Below, one piece after another: positions 1 to 8,747 of a stretch of 14,087 nucleotides of DNA. Below the pieces are notes generated by a model, which ran no database searches, was not told where the DNA came from, and was given only the letters and a program-made list of their open reading frames with translations. The stretch covers positions 1 through 14,087 of the forward strand of contig JALVWL010000077.1 in assembly GCA_027034965.1 (NCBI GenBank), written 5' to 3'. This DNA comes from Candidatus Omnitrophota bacterium. Lineage in GTDB: Bacteria; Omnitrophota; Gorgyraeia; S143-82. Every line of letters begins with the position of its first letter. Positions within the stretch are counted from its first letter, which is position 1. Both the position numbers and the translations under genes were made by a program.

Positions 1-63
1 CCTGCCGTCCTCATCGAATATCTGGGTCATACCCAGCTTTCTACCATATAAACCTTCAACCAT
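1..63 (-). CDS. rplC: 50S ribosomal protein L3, N-terminal 21 codons (cut by window edge)
   Basis: The reading frame starts at an ATG (complement of 61-63) and runs off the window after 21 residues. These include GRKLGMTQIF at about residues 7-16, the hallmark N-terminus of L3, a primary 23S rRNA binder that helps start 50S assembly near the peptidyl transferase centre. A perfect AGGAGG (complement of 69-74) lies 5 nt before the ATG, so the start is secure. L3 is normally the second gene of the S10 cluster, directly after rpsJ, and that order is kept here. The gap to rpsJ is 121 nt, by far the most structured spacer in this region, and holds two hairpins described separately. The body of the gene is outside the window, so completeness cannot be judged. 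Confidence 0.93.
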   Translation of the reverse strand, partial: MVEGLYGRKLGMTQIFDEDGR

Positions 64-84
64 AAAAACCTCCTCTGTCCAGCG

Positions 85-115
85 CAACCTGACGACCCTA
101 TAGACCATCAGGCTG
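85..115 (-). promoter_or_regulatory. Predicted RNA hairpin just upstream of the rplC ribosome-binding site
   Basis: In the transcript (minus strand) the arms CAGCCUGAUGGUC and GGUCGUCAGGUUG fold into a 13-bp stem that includes four G-U wobbles, closed by a UAUAG loop. The downstream foot of the stem ends 10 nt before the rplC Shine-Dalgarno sequence. A G-U-rich stem scores poorly as a DNA inverted repeat, which suggests selection at RNA level, though this is inference. Possible roles are translational control of rplC by a ribosomal protein, mRNA stabilisation, or none. No U-tract follows, so it is not an intrinsic terminator. Confidence 0.5.
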
Positions 116-126
116 ATAAGACAATT

Positions 127-163
127 CTTCAAGGCGCAGAGGCAATGCCTCTGCGCCTCAAAG
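127..163 (-). promoter_or_regulatory. Strong 17-bp RNA hairpin between rpsJ and rplC
   Basis: The arms GGCGCAGAGGC (complement of 147-157) and GCCUCUGCGCC (complement of 133-143) are perfect complements separated by a 3-nt loop, AUU. Counting flanking pairs with two G-U wobbles, the RNA stem reaches 17 bp (CUUUGA... paired with ...UUGAAG). The next downstream bases are AAUUGUC, not a U-run, so this is not a classical Rho-independent terminator. It starts 21 nt after the rpsJ stop codon. Reasonable readings are an RNase III-type processing site, a pause or attenuation element, or part of a ribosomal-protein autoregulatory leader for the S10 genes. The stem is directly visible; the role is inferred. 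Confidence 0.7.
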
Positions 164-184
164 TTCATATCTAAACCGAACCTA

Positions 185-493
185 TTACATCTTTATCTCT
201 ACATCCACACCAGCGGGAAGATTCAACTTCTTTAGCGCATCTATGGTCTTGGCCGTTGGGCTGACTATCTCAAGTAGCCTTTTGTGTGTCCTTACCTCAA
301 ACTGCTCCCTTGATTTCTTGTCTATAACCGGCGAGCGAAGCACGGTATAGACCTCTTTTTTCGTGGGAAGAGGTATAGGCCCAACGACTTTTGCGCCTGT
401 CCGCTGAGCGGATGCAACGATCTCTTTTACAGAACGATCGAGTATCCTGTGCTCGTAAGACCTTAATTTTATCCTTATTCTCTGCTCTGCCAT
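185..493 (-). CDS. rpsJ: 30S ribosomal protein S10 (NusE)
   Basis: This 102-residue protein has the standard S10 length and signatures: IRIKLRSYEHRILD at residues 6-19, GPIPLPTKKEVYTVLRSP at 38-55 and a basic SREQFEVRTHKR segment at 61-72. S10 sits in the 30S head. As NusE it also pairs with NusB in transcription antitermination and can bridge NusG and the ribosome. I chose the ATG at 493. An in-frame TTG four codons upstream (complement of 503-505) abuts the only Shine-Dalgarno-like sequence, leaving no spacer, and would add a non-family MFFI extension. The gene follows tuf by 32 nt, and the 121-nt structured gap before rplC follows it. Placement behind tuf, rather than at the head of a separate S10 operon as in E. 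coli, is common across bacteria. Confidence 0.97.
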   Translation of the reverse strand: MAEQRIRIKLRSYEHRILDRSVKEIVASAQRTGAKVVGPIPLPTKKEVYTVLRSPVIDKKSREQFEVRTHKRLLEIVSPTAKTIDALKKLNLPAGVDVEIKM

Positions 494-505
494 GATAAAG
501 AACAA

Positions 506-512
506 CCGCCTT
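506..512 (-). promoter_or_regulatory. Weak, distant Shine-Dalgarno of rpsJ (AAGGCGG)
   Basis: The transcript reads AAGGCGG, with one mismatch to the consensus AAGGAGG, and lies 12 nt before the chosen rpsJ ATG. Other genes here mostly have exact AGGAGG or AAGGAG cores at 3-10 nt. It touches the alternative TTG directly, which argues against that TTG as the start. A weak, distant site could mean rpsJ depends on translation of tuf just upstream. Confidence 0.55.
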
Positions 513-525
513 TTGCTTTTCTTAC

Positions 526-1728
<1,203 letters not shown>

Positions 1729-1750
1729 CTCCTACACCTCCTGCTGTTTT

Positions 1751-3838
1751 TTATTCGCTTTTACCTGCGTTTCTTTTCCCTATAATCTTTTCCGCAACAT
1801 TAGATGGAACCTCAGCATAGTATGAAGGCTCCATTGTATACGTTCCTCGGCCCTGTGTCAAGGATCTCAATACATTTGCATAGTCAAATGTCTCTGCAAG
1901 AGGGATATCACCCCTGACAACCTTCAAGTGGCCTCTTTGTCCCAGAGAAGTAATTTTACACCTGCGACTATTTAAATCGCCGATAACCGTTCCCATATAC
2001 TCCTCAGGGACAGTAACCTCTATATCCATTATCGGCTCCAGCAACACAAGGCCTGCCTTCTTTGCACCATCACTCAATGCTATTGAGGCAGCGAGTTTAA
2101 AGGCGAATTCAGAAGAGTCAACCTCGTGGAAGGAACCGTCTATCAAGGTAACTTTTATATCAGTAAGCGGATAACCCGCGAGGACACCATTCTGGGCCTC
2201 GCTCAGGATACCATCTTTGACTGCCGGAATGTACTCTTTAGGGATAACCCCTCCCTTTATCTTATCAACGAATTCTATACCAGATCCTCTCTCTCCCGGC
2301 TCTATCTCAACAACAACGTGTCCATATTGTCCGCGTCCGCCAGACTGCTGGATATATTTGCCTTCGCTCTTTACTGGTTTTAATATCGTCTCCCTATAAG
2401 CAACCTCTGGTGTTCCAATGTTTGCATCCACATTGAACTCCCTCTTCATCCTGTCGACGATAATCTCCAGGTGAAGTTGTCCCATACCAGAGATAAGGGT
2501 CTGGCCGGTCTCGGCATTATAGCGAACCTGAAACGTAGGGTCCTCTTCCTCAAATTTTTTCAGTGCCATTGCAAGTTTGTCTTGATCTGCCTTTGTCTTA
2601 GGTTCAATAGAAAGAGATATAACCGGCTCAGGGAACTTCATAGACTCAAGTATGATGGGATACTGCTCATCGCAAAGGGTATCGCCTGTGCGCGTCTCCT
2701 TTAACCCAACAAAGGCAACAATATCGCCTGTAAATATCTCTTTTACTATCTCCTGTCTGTTTGCATGCATCCTGACTATCTTAGACACACGCTCCTTTGC
2801 CCGGCGAGTTGAATTATACACATATACCCCTGATGAGAGCGTGCCTGAATAAACACGCACATATGTCAACTTACCGACATAGGGATCCGTCATTATCTTA
2901 AATGCAAGGCCACAAAATGGGGCCTCATCCGAAGGGACTCTTTCTTCATATTCACCTGTCTTGGGATTCTGTCCCTTTATCGCAGGGATGTCTATAGGTG
3001 AAGGCAGATAGTCGCAGACTGCATCTAATAAGAGTTGTACACCCTTATTCTTAAGTGCGGTTCCACATAAAACCGGACAGAATTTATTCTTGACGACTGT
3101 CCTGCGGATCGCCGCCTTTAACTCTTCTTTTGATATCTCCTCACCCTCGAGGTATTTTTCCATTATTGTATCATCGACCTCACCCAATCTTTCTATCAGG
3201 TTGTCTTTCCATTTTTTTGCCTCTTCTAATAAATCATCGCTGATGTCCAGTATATCCATTTCCTTGCCGAGGTCATCTTTATAGATGCGCATATTCCATT
3301 CAACCAAGTCAACAACACCTTTAAATGTATCCTCCTTTCCAATAGGAATCTGTATTGGGGCGGCATGGCTGCCAAGACGCTCATGCATCTGATTTAAGAC
3401 CTCGAAAAAGTCAGCGCCAATCCTATCCATTTTGTTTACAAAGGCAATCCTTGGAACGCTATATTTATCTGCCTGACGCCACACAGTCTCTGTCTGGGGC
3501 TGGACACCACCAACCGCACAGAAGACAACCACCGCACCATCTAATACCTTTAATGAACGCTCTACTTCAACAGTAAAATCAACGTGTCCGGGAGTATCTA
3601 TTATGTTTATCTGACAATCGCGCCAGCGACAGCTCGTACTTGCGGAGGTAATAGTAATACCCCTTTCCCTCTCTTGCTCCATCCAGTCAGTCGTAGCTGT
3701 CCCATCGTGGACCTCACCTATCTTATGCACACGGCCGGTATAGAACAGAATCCTTTCAGTAGTGGTTGTCTTCCCAGCATCTATGTGCGCTATTATTCCA
3801 ATATTGCGTATTTTATCTAATGGCATTTCTCTTGGCAT
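1751..3838 (-). CDS. fusA: Translation elongation factor EF-G
   Basis: EF-G is the GTPase that drives translocation of tRNA and mRNA after peptide bond formation, and acts with RRF in recycling. The 695 residues cover all five domains. The G domain has AHIDAGKT at 17-24, DTPGH at 81-85, NKMD at 135-138 and CGTALKN near 258-264. Domain II runs from about 300, domain III from about 405, domain IV from about 485 (with GGRGQYGHVVVEI and a tip His at 571) and domain V from about 605. Length and motif completeness fit the canonical translocase, EF-G1, rather than divergent EF-G2 or TetM-type relatives. I keep the first ATG because AAGGAG (complement of 3847-3852) lies 8 nt before it; a second in-frame ATG four codons later is less well placed. 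That Shine-Dalgarno overlaps the rpsG stop codon, suggesting coupled translation. Confidence 0.98.
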   Translation of the reverse strand: MPREMPLDKIRNIGIIAHIDAGKTTTTERILFYTGRVHKIGEVHDGTATTDWMEQERERGITITSASTSCRWRDCQINIIDTPGHVDFTVEVERSLKVLDGAVVVFCAVGGVQPQTETVWRQADKYSVPRIAFVNKMDRIGADFFEVLNQMHERLGSHAAPIQIPIGKEDTFKGVVDLVEWNMRIYKDDLGKEMDILDISDDLLEEAKKWKDNLIERLGEVDDTIMEKYLEGEEISKEELKAAIRRTVVKNKFCPVLCGTALKNKGVQLLLDAVCDYLPSPIDIPAIKGQNPKTGEYEERVPSDEAPFCGLAFKIMTDPYVGKLTYVRVYSGTLSSGVYVYNSTRRAKERVSKIVRMHANRQEIVKEIFTGDIVAFVGLKETRTGDTLCDEQYPIILESMKFPEPVISLSIEPKTKADQDKLAMALKKFEEEDPTFQVRYNAETGQTLISGMGQLHLEIIVDRMKREFNVDANIGTPEVAYRETILKPVKSEGKYIQQSGGRGQYGHVVVEIEPGERGSGIEFVDKIKGGVIPKEYIPAVKDGILSEAQNGVLAGYPLTDIKVTLIDGSFHEVDSSEFAFKLAASIALSDGAKKAGLVLLEPIMDIEVTVPEEYMGTVIGDLNSRRCKITSLGQRGHLKVVRGDIPLAETFDYANVLRSLTQGRGTYTMEPSYYAEVPSNVAEKIIGKRNAGKSE

Positions 3839-3850
3839 ACTTCCCTCTCC

Positions 3851-4318
3851 TTACCATCTAAAGTGGGCAAAGGCCTTGTTCGCCTCTGCCATCTTGTGCG
3901 TATCGTCTTTTTTCTTTACAGCCCCACCTTCACCCTTATATGCAGACAACAGTTCATCTGCTAACTTTTCGTGCATTGGTTTGCCCTTCCTTGCGCGAGC
4001 AAGGTCGCGTATCCACTTCATCGCAAGGAAATAGCCGCGATAATCAGGCACTTCCATTGGTATCTGATAGGTCGCACCACCAACGCGCCTAGGCCTGACC
4101 TCAACACGCGGTCTGACATTATCCAGGGCCTTATAAAAGGCCTTTAATTCGTCTTCTCCTGTCTTTTCACCCAAAACCTTTAGCGCCGAATATACGATTT
4201 TTTGGGCAAGACTCTTCTTGCCATTTACCATCACCATATTGATAAATTTGGCAACTCTATGACTCTTATAGATTGGATCCGGCAATATCTGACGTCTTTC
4301 AGCTCGTCTTCTCCTCAT
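3851..4318 (-). CDS. rpsG: 30S ribosomal protein S7
   Basis: S7 nucleates assembly of the 30S head on 16S rRNA and lines the E-site mRNA channel. The 155-residue length is typical. Family features are the basic N-terminus MRRRRAERRQILPDP (1-15), KFINMVMVNGKKSLAQKIVYSAL (residues 24-46), RVEVRPRRVGGATYQIP (71-87), and the C-terminal EANKAFAHFRW (145-155). The ATG at 4318 is preceded at 10 nt by AAGGAG, which is fused to the rpsL stop codon (UAAGGAG). The gene lies 14 nt after rpsL and 12 nt before fusA. In E. coli S7 represses the str mRNA by binding the rpsL-rpsG spacer. Here that spacer is only 14 nt and unstructured, so that control site cannot exist in the same form. Confidence 0.98.
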   Translation of the reverse strand: MRRRRAERRQILPDPIYKSHRVAKFINMVMVNGKKSLAQKIVYSALKVLGEKTGEDELKAFYKALDNVRPRVEVRPRRVGGATYQIPMEVPDYRGYFLAMKWIRDLARARKGKPMHEKLADELLSAYKGEGGAVKKKDDTHKMAEANKAFAHFRW

Positions 4319-4332
4319 ATCAGCATATCTCC

Positions 4333-4707
4333 TTATTTCTTAGGACGCTTGGTTCCGTAGAGTGACCTTGACTTCTTCCTGCCCTCTACCCCAGCTGTAT
4401 CAAGGGCACCGCGAACTATATGATACCTAACACCTGGCAAGTCCTTAACACGTCCACCTCTCACAAGGACAATGGAGTGCTCCTGGAGATTATGCCCCTC
4501 ACCAGGTATATAGGCAGTAACCTCTATTCCGGTTGTCAATCTCACCCTTGCTATCTTTCTTAATGCAGAGTTTGGTTTCTTAGGTGTCATTGTCCTGACC
4601 TGCACACAGACCCCTCTCCTCTGAGGGCATGCCTTTAATGCAGGTGACTTTGACTTCTTTGGCTTCGGTTTTCTCCCGATCCTTACCAGCTGATTAATAG
4701 TTGGCAT
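4333..4707 (-). CDS. rpsL: 30S ribosomal protein S12
   Basis: S12 lies at the decoding centre and controls translational accuracy. The 124-residue protein is canonical, with the PTINQLVRIGR start, TPKKPNSALRK at 41-51, GEGHNLQEHS at 69-78 and RGGRVKDLPGVRYH at 83-96. Lysines at 43 and 88, the positions classically altered in streptomycin-resistant mutants, are both present, which predicts the streptomycin-sensitive form. Asp89, modified by RimO in some bacteria, is also kept. An AGGAGG (complement of 4718-4723) lies 10 nt before the ATG. The gene follows rpoC by 23 nt with no L7Ae-like gene between, unlike many Firmicutes, which joins the beta and str clusters directly. Confidence 0.98.
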   Translation of the reverse strand: MPTINQLVRIGRKPKPKKSKSPALKACPQRRGVCVQVRTMTPKKPNSALRKIARVRLTTGIEVTAYIPGEGHNLQEHSIVLVRGGRVKDLPGVRYHIVRGALDTAGVEGRKKSRSLYGTKRPKK

Positions 4708-4730
4708 ATCTTCCTTTCCTCCTTAACTTG

Positions 4731-7700
4731 TCACAATGGTATCTCTTCTAGATCCTCATCCTCGGCAGCGACGATATTTGCCTTAGCACCAGTTCCTGCT
4801 GGGATAACATGTCCGACGATAACGTTCTCCTTTAATCCATGGAGACTATCTGTTTTACCAGCCCAGGCCGCTTCTGTCAAGACCCTTGCTGTCTCCTGGA
4901 AGCTTGCAGCGGAGATAAAGCTCTCCGTATGCAATGCCGCCTTAGTAATACCAAGCAGAAGCGGTGCATAAGAGGCCGGCTTTTTGCCCTGTTTTATCAA
5001 TTCTTTGTTGATTGCAAGAAGAGTATGCTTGTCAACGTAATCACCGGCCAGAAGGTCACTATCACCAGGGTCCTCCACCTGGACCTTCCTGAGCATCTGC
5101 CTGATAATTACCTCTATGTGTTTATCGTTTATCTTAACACCCTGAAGGCGATAGACCTCCTGTATCTCATTTACCAGATACTCCTGCAAGACCCTATCAC
5201 CACAGATGCGCAATATATCTTGTAATACAACCGGCCCATCGGTCAACTGCTGACCAGCGGTAATATAGTCGCCCTTATATACGGTGGGGTGTTTGCCTGG
5301 TGGCAAGGTATATTCCTTAACCATACCAGAAGGGCTCTTTACTATTATCTTCCTCTGTCCTTTCTTGTTTTCCCCAAACTCAACATAGCCATCTATCTCA
5401 CTGATGATGGCCGGATCTTTTGGCTTCCTTGCCTCAAAGAGCTCTGCAACCCTTGGAAGACCTCCAGTGATATCCCTGGTCTTTATGACGACCTTTGGCT
5501 GCTTGGCAAGGATGTCACCTGCCTCTATCTTCTGTCCCTCATCTACGAGTATATGAGCACCACTTGGAATAGGATAAATCCCAACAGTCTCACCTTTATT
5601 ATTTACTATTACTATCTGGGGATGGTAATCTGCCCTGTGTTCTAGGACTATCCGCTCTTTTATACCGGATATCTCGTTGACCTGCTGTTTTATAGTAACG
5701 TTTTCGATAATGTCCTCGTAGCGTACCTTACCATCCACCTCTGAAAGGATAGGCTGGGTATAGGGATCCCACCTTACTACTGTCTCCTTTGCCTTGACTG
5801 GAGATTTATCCTTGGCAAGGATAAGGGCGCCCTGAGGTACTGGATACCTCTCAAACTCCCTTCCAGATTTATCATTTATGCTAATGGAACCATTTCTGTT
5901 CAAGACAACATAACCTTCGGCCTTTTTCGCAACCCTCAAACCATGGTAGACGATAACACCATCGTGCTTGGGCTCTATCGTTGACTTTTCAACGACACGG
6001 CTAGCAGTTCCACCTATGTGGAACGTACGCATCGTAAGCTGGGTGCCTGGCTCACCGATAGACTGGGCAGCAACGATACCAACCGCCTCTCCAACCTCGA
6101 CTAACTTGCCAGTCGCAAGGTTGCGGCCATAGCACTTGGCACAGACCCCTCTCTGAGACTCGCAAGTAAGCACACTTCGTATCCTGACTGTCTCTATTCC
6201 TGCCTCTTTTATCTTCTTTGCCCTATCCTCGGTTATCTCCTCACCAGCCCTAACTATTACTTCGTCAGTGATAACATCAACGATATTGTCAAGGGCCGTC
6301 CTTCCGATAATCCTCTCCTCCAGAGAAACGACCTCTTCGTCGCCTTCGACAATCGCACTTACTGCGATACCATTGAGAGTACCGCAATCTTCTTCCAATA
6401 CAATGACATCCTGAGAAACATCGACCAACCTTCGAGTCAGATAACCAGCATCTGCTGTCTTTAAGGCCGTATCCGCAAGTCCCTTCCTTGCACCGTGAGC
6501 AGAAAGGAAGTATTCCAATACATTAAGTCCCTCACGGAAGTTCGCCACTATTGGGTTTTCAATAATCTCACCTGATGGTTTCGCCATAAGACCTCGCATA
6601 CCAGCAAGCTGCCTTATCTGCAGTTTGGAACCGCGAGCACCAGAGTCGGCCATCAGGAATAGAGGATTAAACTTGTCGAATTCCTTAAATACGTAATCCG
6701 AGACCTCTTCTGTAGTATGCGTCCATATATCTATAATCTTGCTGTAGCGTTCACCCTCTGTGATAAGGCCTTTCTTGTACTGATCCTCTATCCTTTTGGC
6801 CTCCTTCTGGGCACTGGCAATCAATTTCTCCTTTTCCTTGGGTATATTGAGGTCGGTGATAGAGATAGAAAGGCCTGAATAGGTAGCCTGATTGAAACCT
6901 AGTTCCTTTATCTTGTCCAGGACATTGACGGTAACCTCATGCCCAAGGGCATCGTATATATCCTTGACAAGCTGAGCGAGTTTGCCCTTGTCCATCGGAA
7001 GGTTGACAAATGGAAACTCCTTCGGCAAGTAGGAATTAAACACTACCCTGCCAACCGTGGTATCTATTATCTGTGTCTTATCAGATGGAAAGTCCTCTTG
7101 CTTATAATAAGACCCCCTTATCCTCAACTTTATCCTCGCATGGAGTTCTACCTCTTTATCCAGATATGCCGTCAGTACCTCATCCTCATCCGCAAATATC
7201 ATTCCTTCGCCCTTGGCCCCTTCCTTCTCCCGCGTCATATAGGCGATACCAAGGACCATATCCTGGCTAGGGGTTGCAATTGCCCTGCCATTTGCAGGGG
7301 AAAACAGGTTCCTTGCGGCATTCATTATCACCCTTGCTTCGGCTTGGGCCTCCAGAGACAGGGGAACATGGACTGCCATCTGGTCCCCATCAAAGTCAGC
7401 ATTAAATGCAGCACAGACCAGGGGATGCAGTCTTATTGACTTACCCTCTACGAGTTTGGGCTGGAATGCCTGAATACTGAGTCTATGGAGTGTCGGAGCA
7501 CGGTTCAAAAGCACGTAGTGGTCCTGTATCACCTCTTCGAGTATATCCCATACCTCCATCTTTGTGCGCTCTACCATCTTACGCGCGCTTTTGACGGTAT
7601 GGACGATCCCGCGCTCTCTCAGCTTCCTTATTATAAACGGCTCGAATAATTCAAGGGCCATTTCTTTAGGAAGACCGCATTCGTTTATCTTAAGATTTGG

Positions 7701-8747
7701 GCCGACAACAATCACAGACCTTCCAGAGTAGTCCACCCTTTTACCTAAAAGATTCTGCCTAAACCTACCCTGTTTACCTTTGAGCATATCTGCCAATGAC
7801 TTCAAAGGCCTATTATTTGCGCCAAGCGCAGGTCTTCCGTGTCTGCCGTTGTCGAACAAGGCGTCCACTGCCTCCTGAAGCATTCGCTTTTCATTCCTGA
7901 TAATAATATCCGGGGCATTTAAGGCCAACAATTTCTTCAGCCTGTTGTTACGGTTTATCACCCTCCTGTAAAGGTCATTTAGATCACTGGTTGCAAACCT
8001 GCCTCCATCAAGAGGAACGAGTGGTCTCAGATCAGGCGGGACAACCGGTAGGACATCCATAACAAGCCATTCTGGGTTGTTACCAGAACGACGGAAATCC
8101 TCGAGGATAGCCAGTATCTTTAAGAGCTTCTTTACATTCTGCCCGCCCTTTTCAACCTGTTTCTTTATCTCTTTTATCTTTTTGTCTATATCCAACTCAA
8201 TAAGCAGGTCCCGTATGGCCTCTGCACCTATCTTTGCAACAAAACTACCCTCACCGTACCTATCGACACAGTCGTAGTACCTCTCTATAGTAAGCATCTC
8301 TCCCTTTGCAAGAGGGGTATCTCCTGGATCTATTACAATGAATTCCTCATAATAGATAATCTTCTCGAGATTCCTATAGGTAATTCCCAGAAGCGCGCTC
8401 AGCCTGCTCGGCACTACCTTGAAGAACCATATATGAACCACCGGCGCAGCTAATTGGATATGCCCCATTCTCTCGCGCCTGACAGTTGAACGGGTAATCT
8501 CGACACCACAGCGGTCACAGACAACTCCCTTATACTTCATCCCTTTATATTTGCCACAGTTACATTCCCAGTCCTTAACAGGACCAAATATCCTCTCACA
8601 AAACAGGCCATCTTTCTCAGGCCGCAATGTCCTGTAGTTGATGGTCTCGGGTTTCTTTACCTCGCCATAGGACCAGGAACGAATAGCCTCAGGAGAAGCG
8701 ATCTTGATAGTTATACGATCAAATCCGGTCTTTGTACTAAATAACAT
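4731..8747 (-). CDS. rpoC: DNA-directed RNA polymerase subunit beta'
   Basis: Beta' carries the catalytic magnesium and, with beta, forms the RNA polymerase cleft. In 1338 residues I see the N-terminal zinc site (Cys62, 64, 77, 80), the NADFDGDQ active-site motif with Asp451, 453 and 455, the MADSGARGS segment at 699-707, the bridge-helix region at about 743-775, the second zinc site (Cys788, 862, 869, 872) and the trigger loop around SIGEPGTQLTMRTFHIGG (896-913). A long beta-rich insertion of about 160 residues (roughly 925-1085) follows the trigger loop, before the conserved DITGGLPRVAELFEARKPK at 1092-1110. It resembles the sandwich-barrel insertion of diderm bacteria and is missing in B. 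subtilis. The start overlaps the end of rpoB by 11 nt, and its AAGGAG Shine-Dalgarno, 4 nt before the ATG, lies inside rpoB codons. The stop is TGA. Confidence 0.98.
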   Translation of the reverse strand: MLFSTKTGFDRITIKIASPEAIRSWSYGEVKKPETINYRTLRPEKDGLFCERIFGPVKDWECNCGKYKGMKYKGVVCDRCGVEITRSTVRRERMGHIQLAAPVVHIWFFKVVPSRLSALLGITYRNLEKIIYYEEFIVIDPGDTPLAKGEMLTIERYYDCVDRYGEGSFVAKIGAEAIRDLLIELDIDKKIKEIKKQVEKGGQNVKKLLKILAILEDFRRSGNNPEWLVMDVLPVVPPDLRPLVPLDGGRFATSDLNDLYRRVINRNNRLKKLLALNAPDIIIRNEKRMLQEAVDALFDNGRHGRPALGANNRPLKSLADMLKGKQGRFRQNLLGKRVDYSGRSVIVVGPNLKINECGLPKEMALELFEPFIIRKLRERGIVHTVKSARKMVERTKMEVWDILEEVIQDHYVLLNRAPTLHRLSIQAFQPKLVEGKSIRLHPLVCAAFNADFDGDQMAVHVPLSLEAQAEARVIMNAARNLFSPANGRAIATPSQDMVLGIAYMTREKEGAKGEGMIFADEDEVLTAYLDKEVELHARIKLRIRGSYYKQEDFPSDKTQIIDTTVGRVVFNSYLPKEFPFVNLPMDKGKLAQLVKDIYDALGHEVTVNVLDKIKELGFNQATYSGLSISITDLNIPKEKEKLIASAQKEAKRIEDQYKKGLITEGERYSKIIDIWTHTTEEVSDYVFKEFDKFNPLFLMADSGARGSKLQIRQLAGMRGLMAKPSGEIIENPIVANFREGLNVLEYFLSAHGARKGLADTALKTADAGYLTRRLVDVSQDVIVLEEDCGTLNGIAVSAIVEGDEEVVSLEERIIGRTALDNIVDVITDEVIVRAGEEITEDRAKKIKEAGIETVRIRSVLTCESQRGVCAKCYGRNLATGKLVEVGEAVGIVAAQSIGEPGTQLTMRTFHIGGTASRVVEKSTIEPKHDGVIVYHGLRVAKKAEGYVVLNRNGSISINDKSGREFERYPVPQGALILAKDKSPVKAKETVVRWDPYTQPILSEVDGKVRYEDIIENVTIKQQVNEISGIKERIVLEHRADYHPQIVIVNNKGETVGIYPIPSGAHILVDEGQKIEAGDILAKQPKVVIKTRDITGGLPRVAELFEARKPKDPAIISEIDGYVEFGENKKGQRKIIVKSPSGMVKEYTLPPGKHPTVYKGDYITAGQQLTDGPVVLQDILRICGDRVLQEYLVNEIQEVYRLQGVKINDKHIEVIIRQMLRKVQVEDPGDSDLLAGDYVDKHTLLAINKELIKQGKKPASYAPLLLGITKAALHTESFISAASFQETARVLTEAAWAGKTDSLHGLKENVIVGHVIPAGTGAKANIVAAEDEDLEEIPL

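Noticed and set aside
95..125. Promoter-like TTGTCT and TATAGG (16-nt spacer) on the minus strand before rplC
   Set aside because: Each box matches only 4 of 6 consensus bases and the -10 box falls in a hairpin loop; the folding explanation is stronger.
4315..4326. Three-codon ORF (AUG CUG AUA UGA) overlapping the rpsG start
   Set aside because: The Shine-Dalgarno is only 2 nt from this AUG but well spaced for rpsG; a 12-nt frame of this kind is expected by chance.
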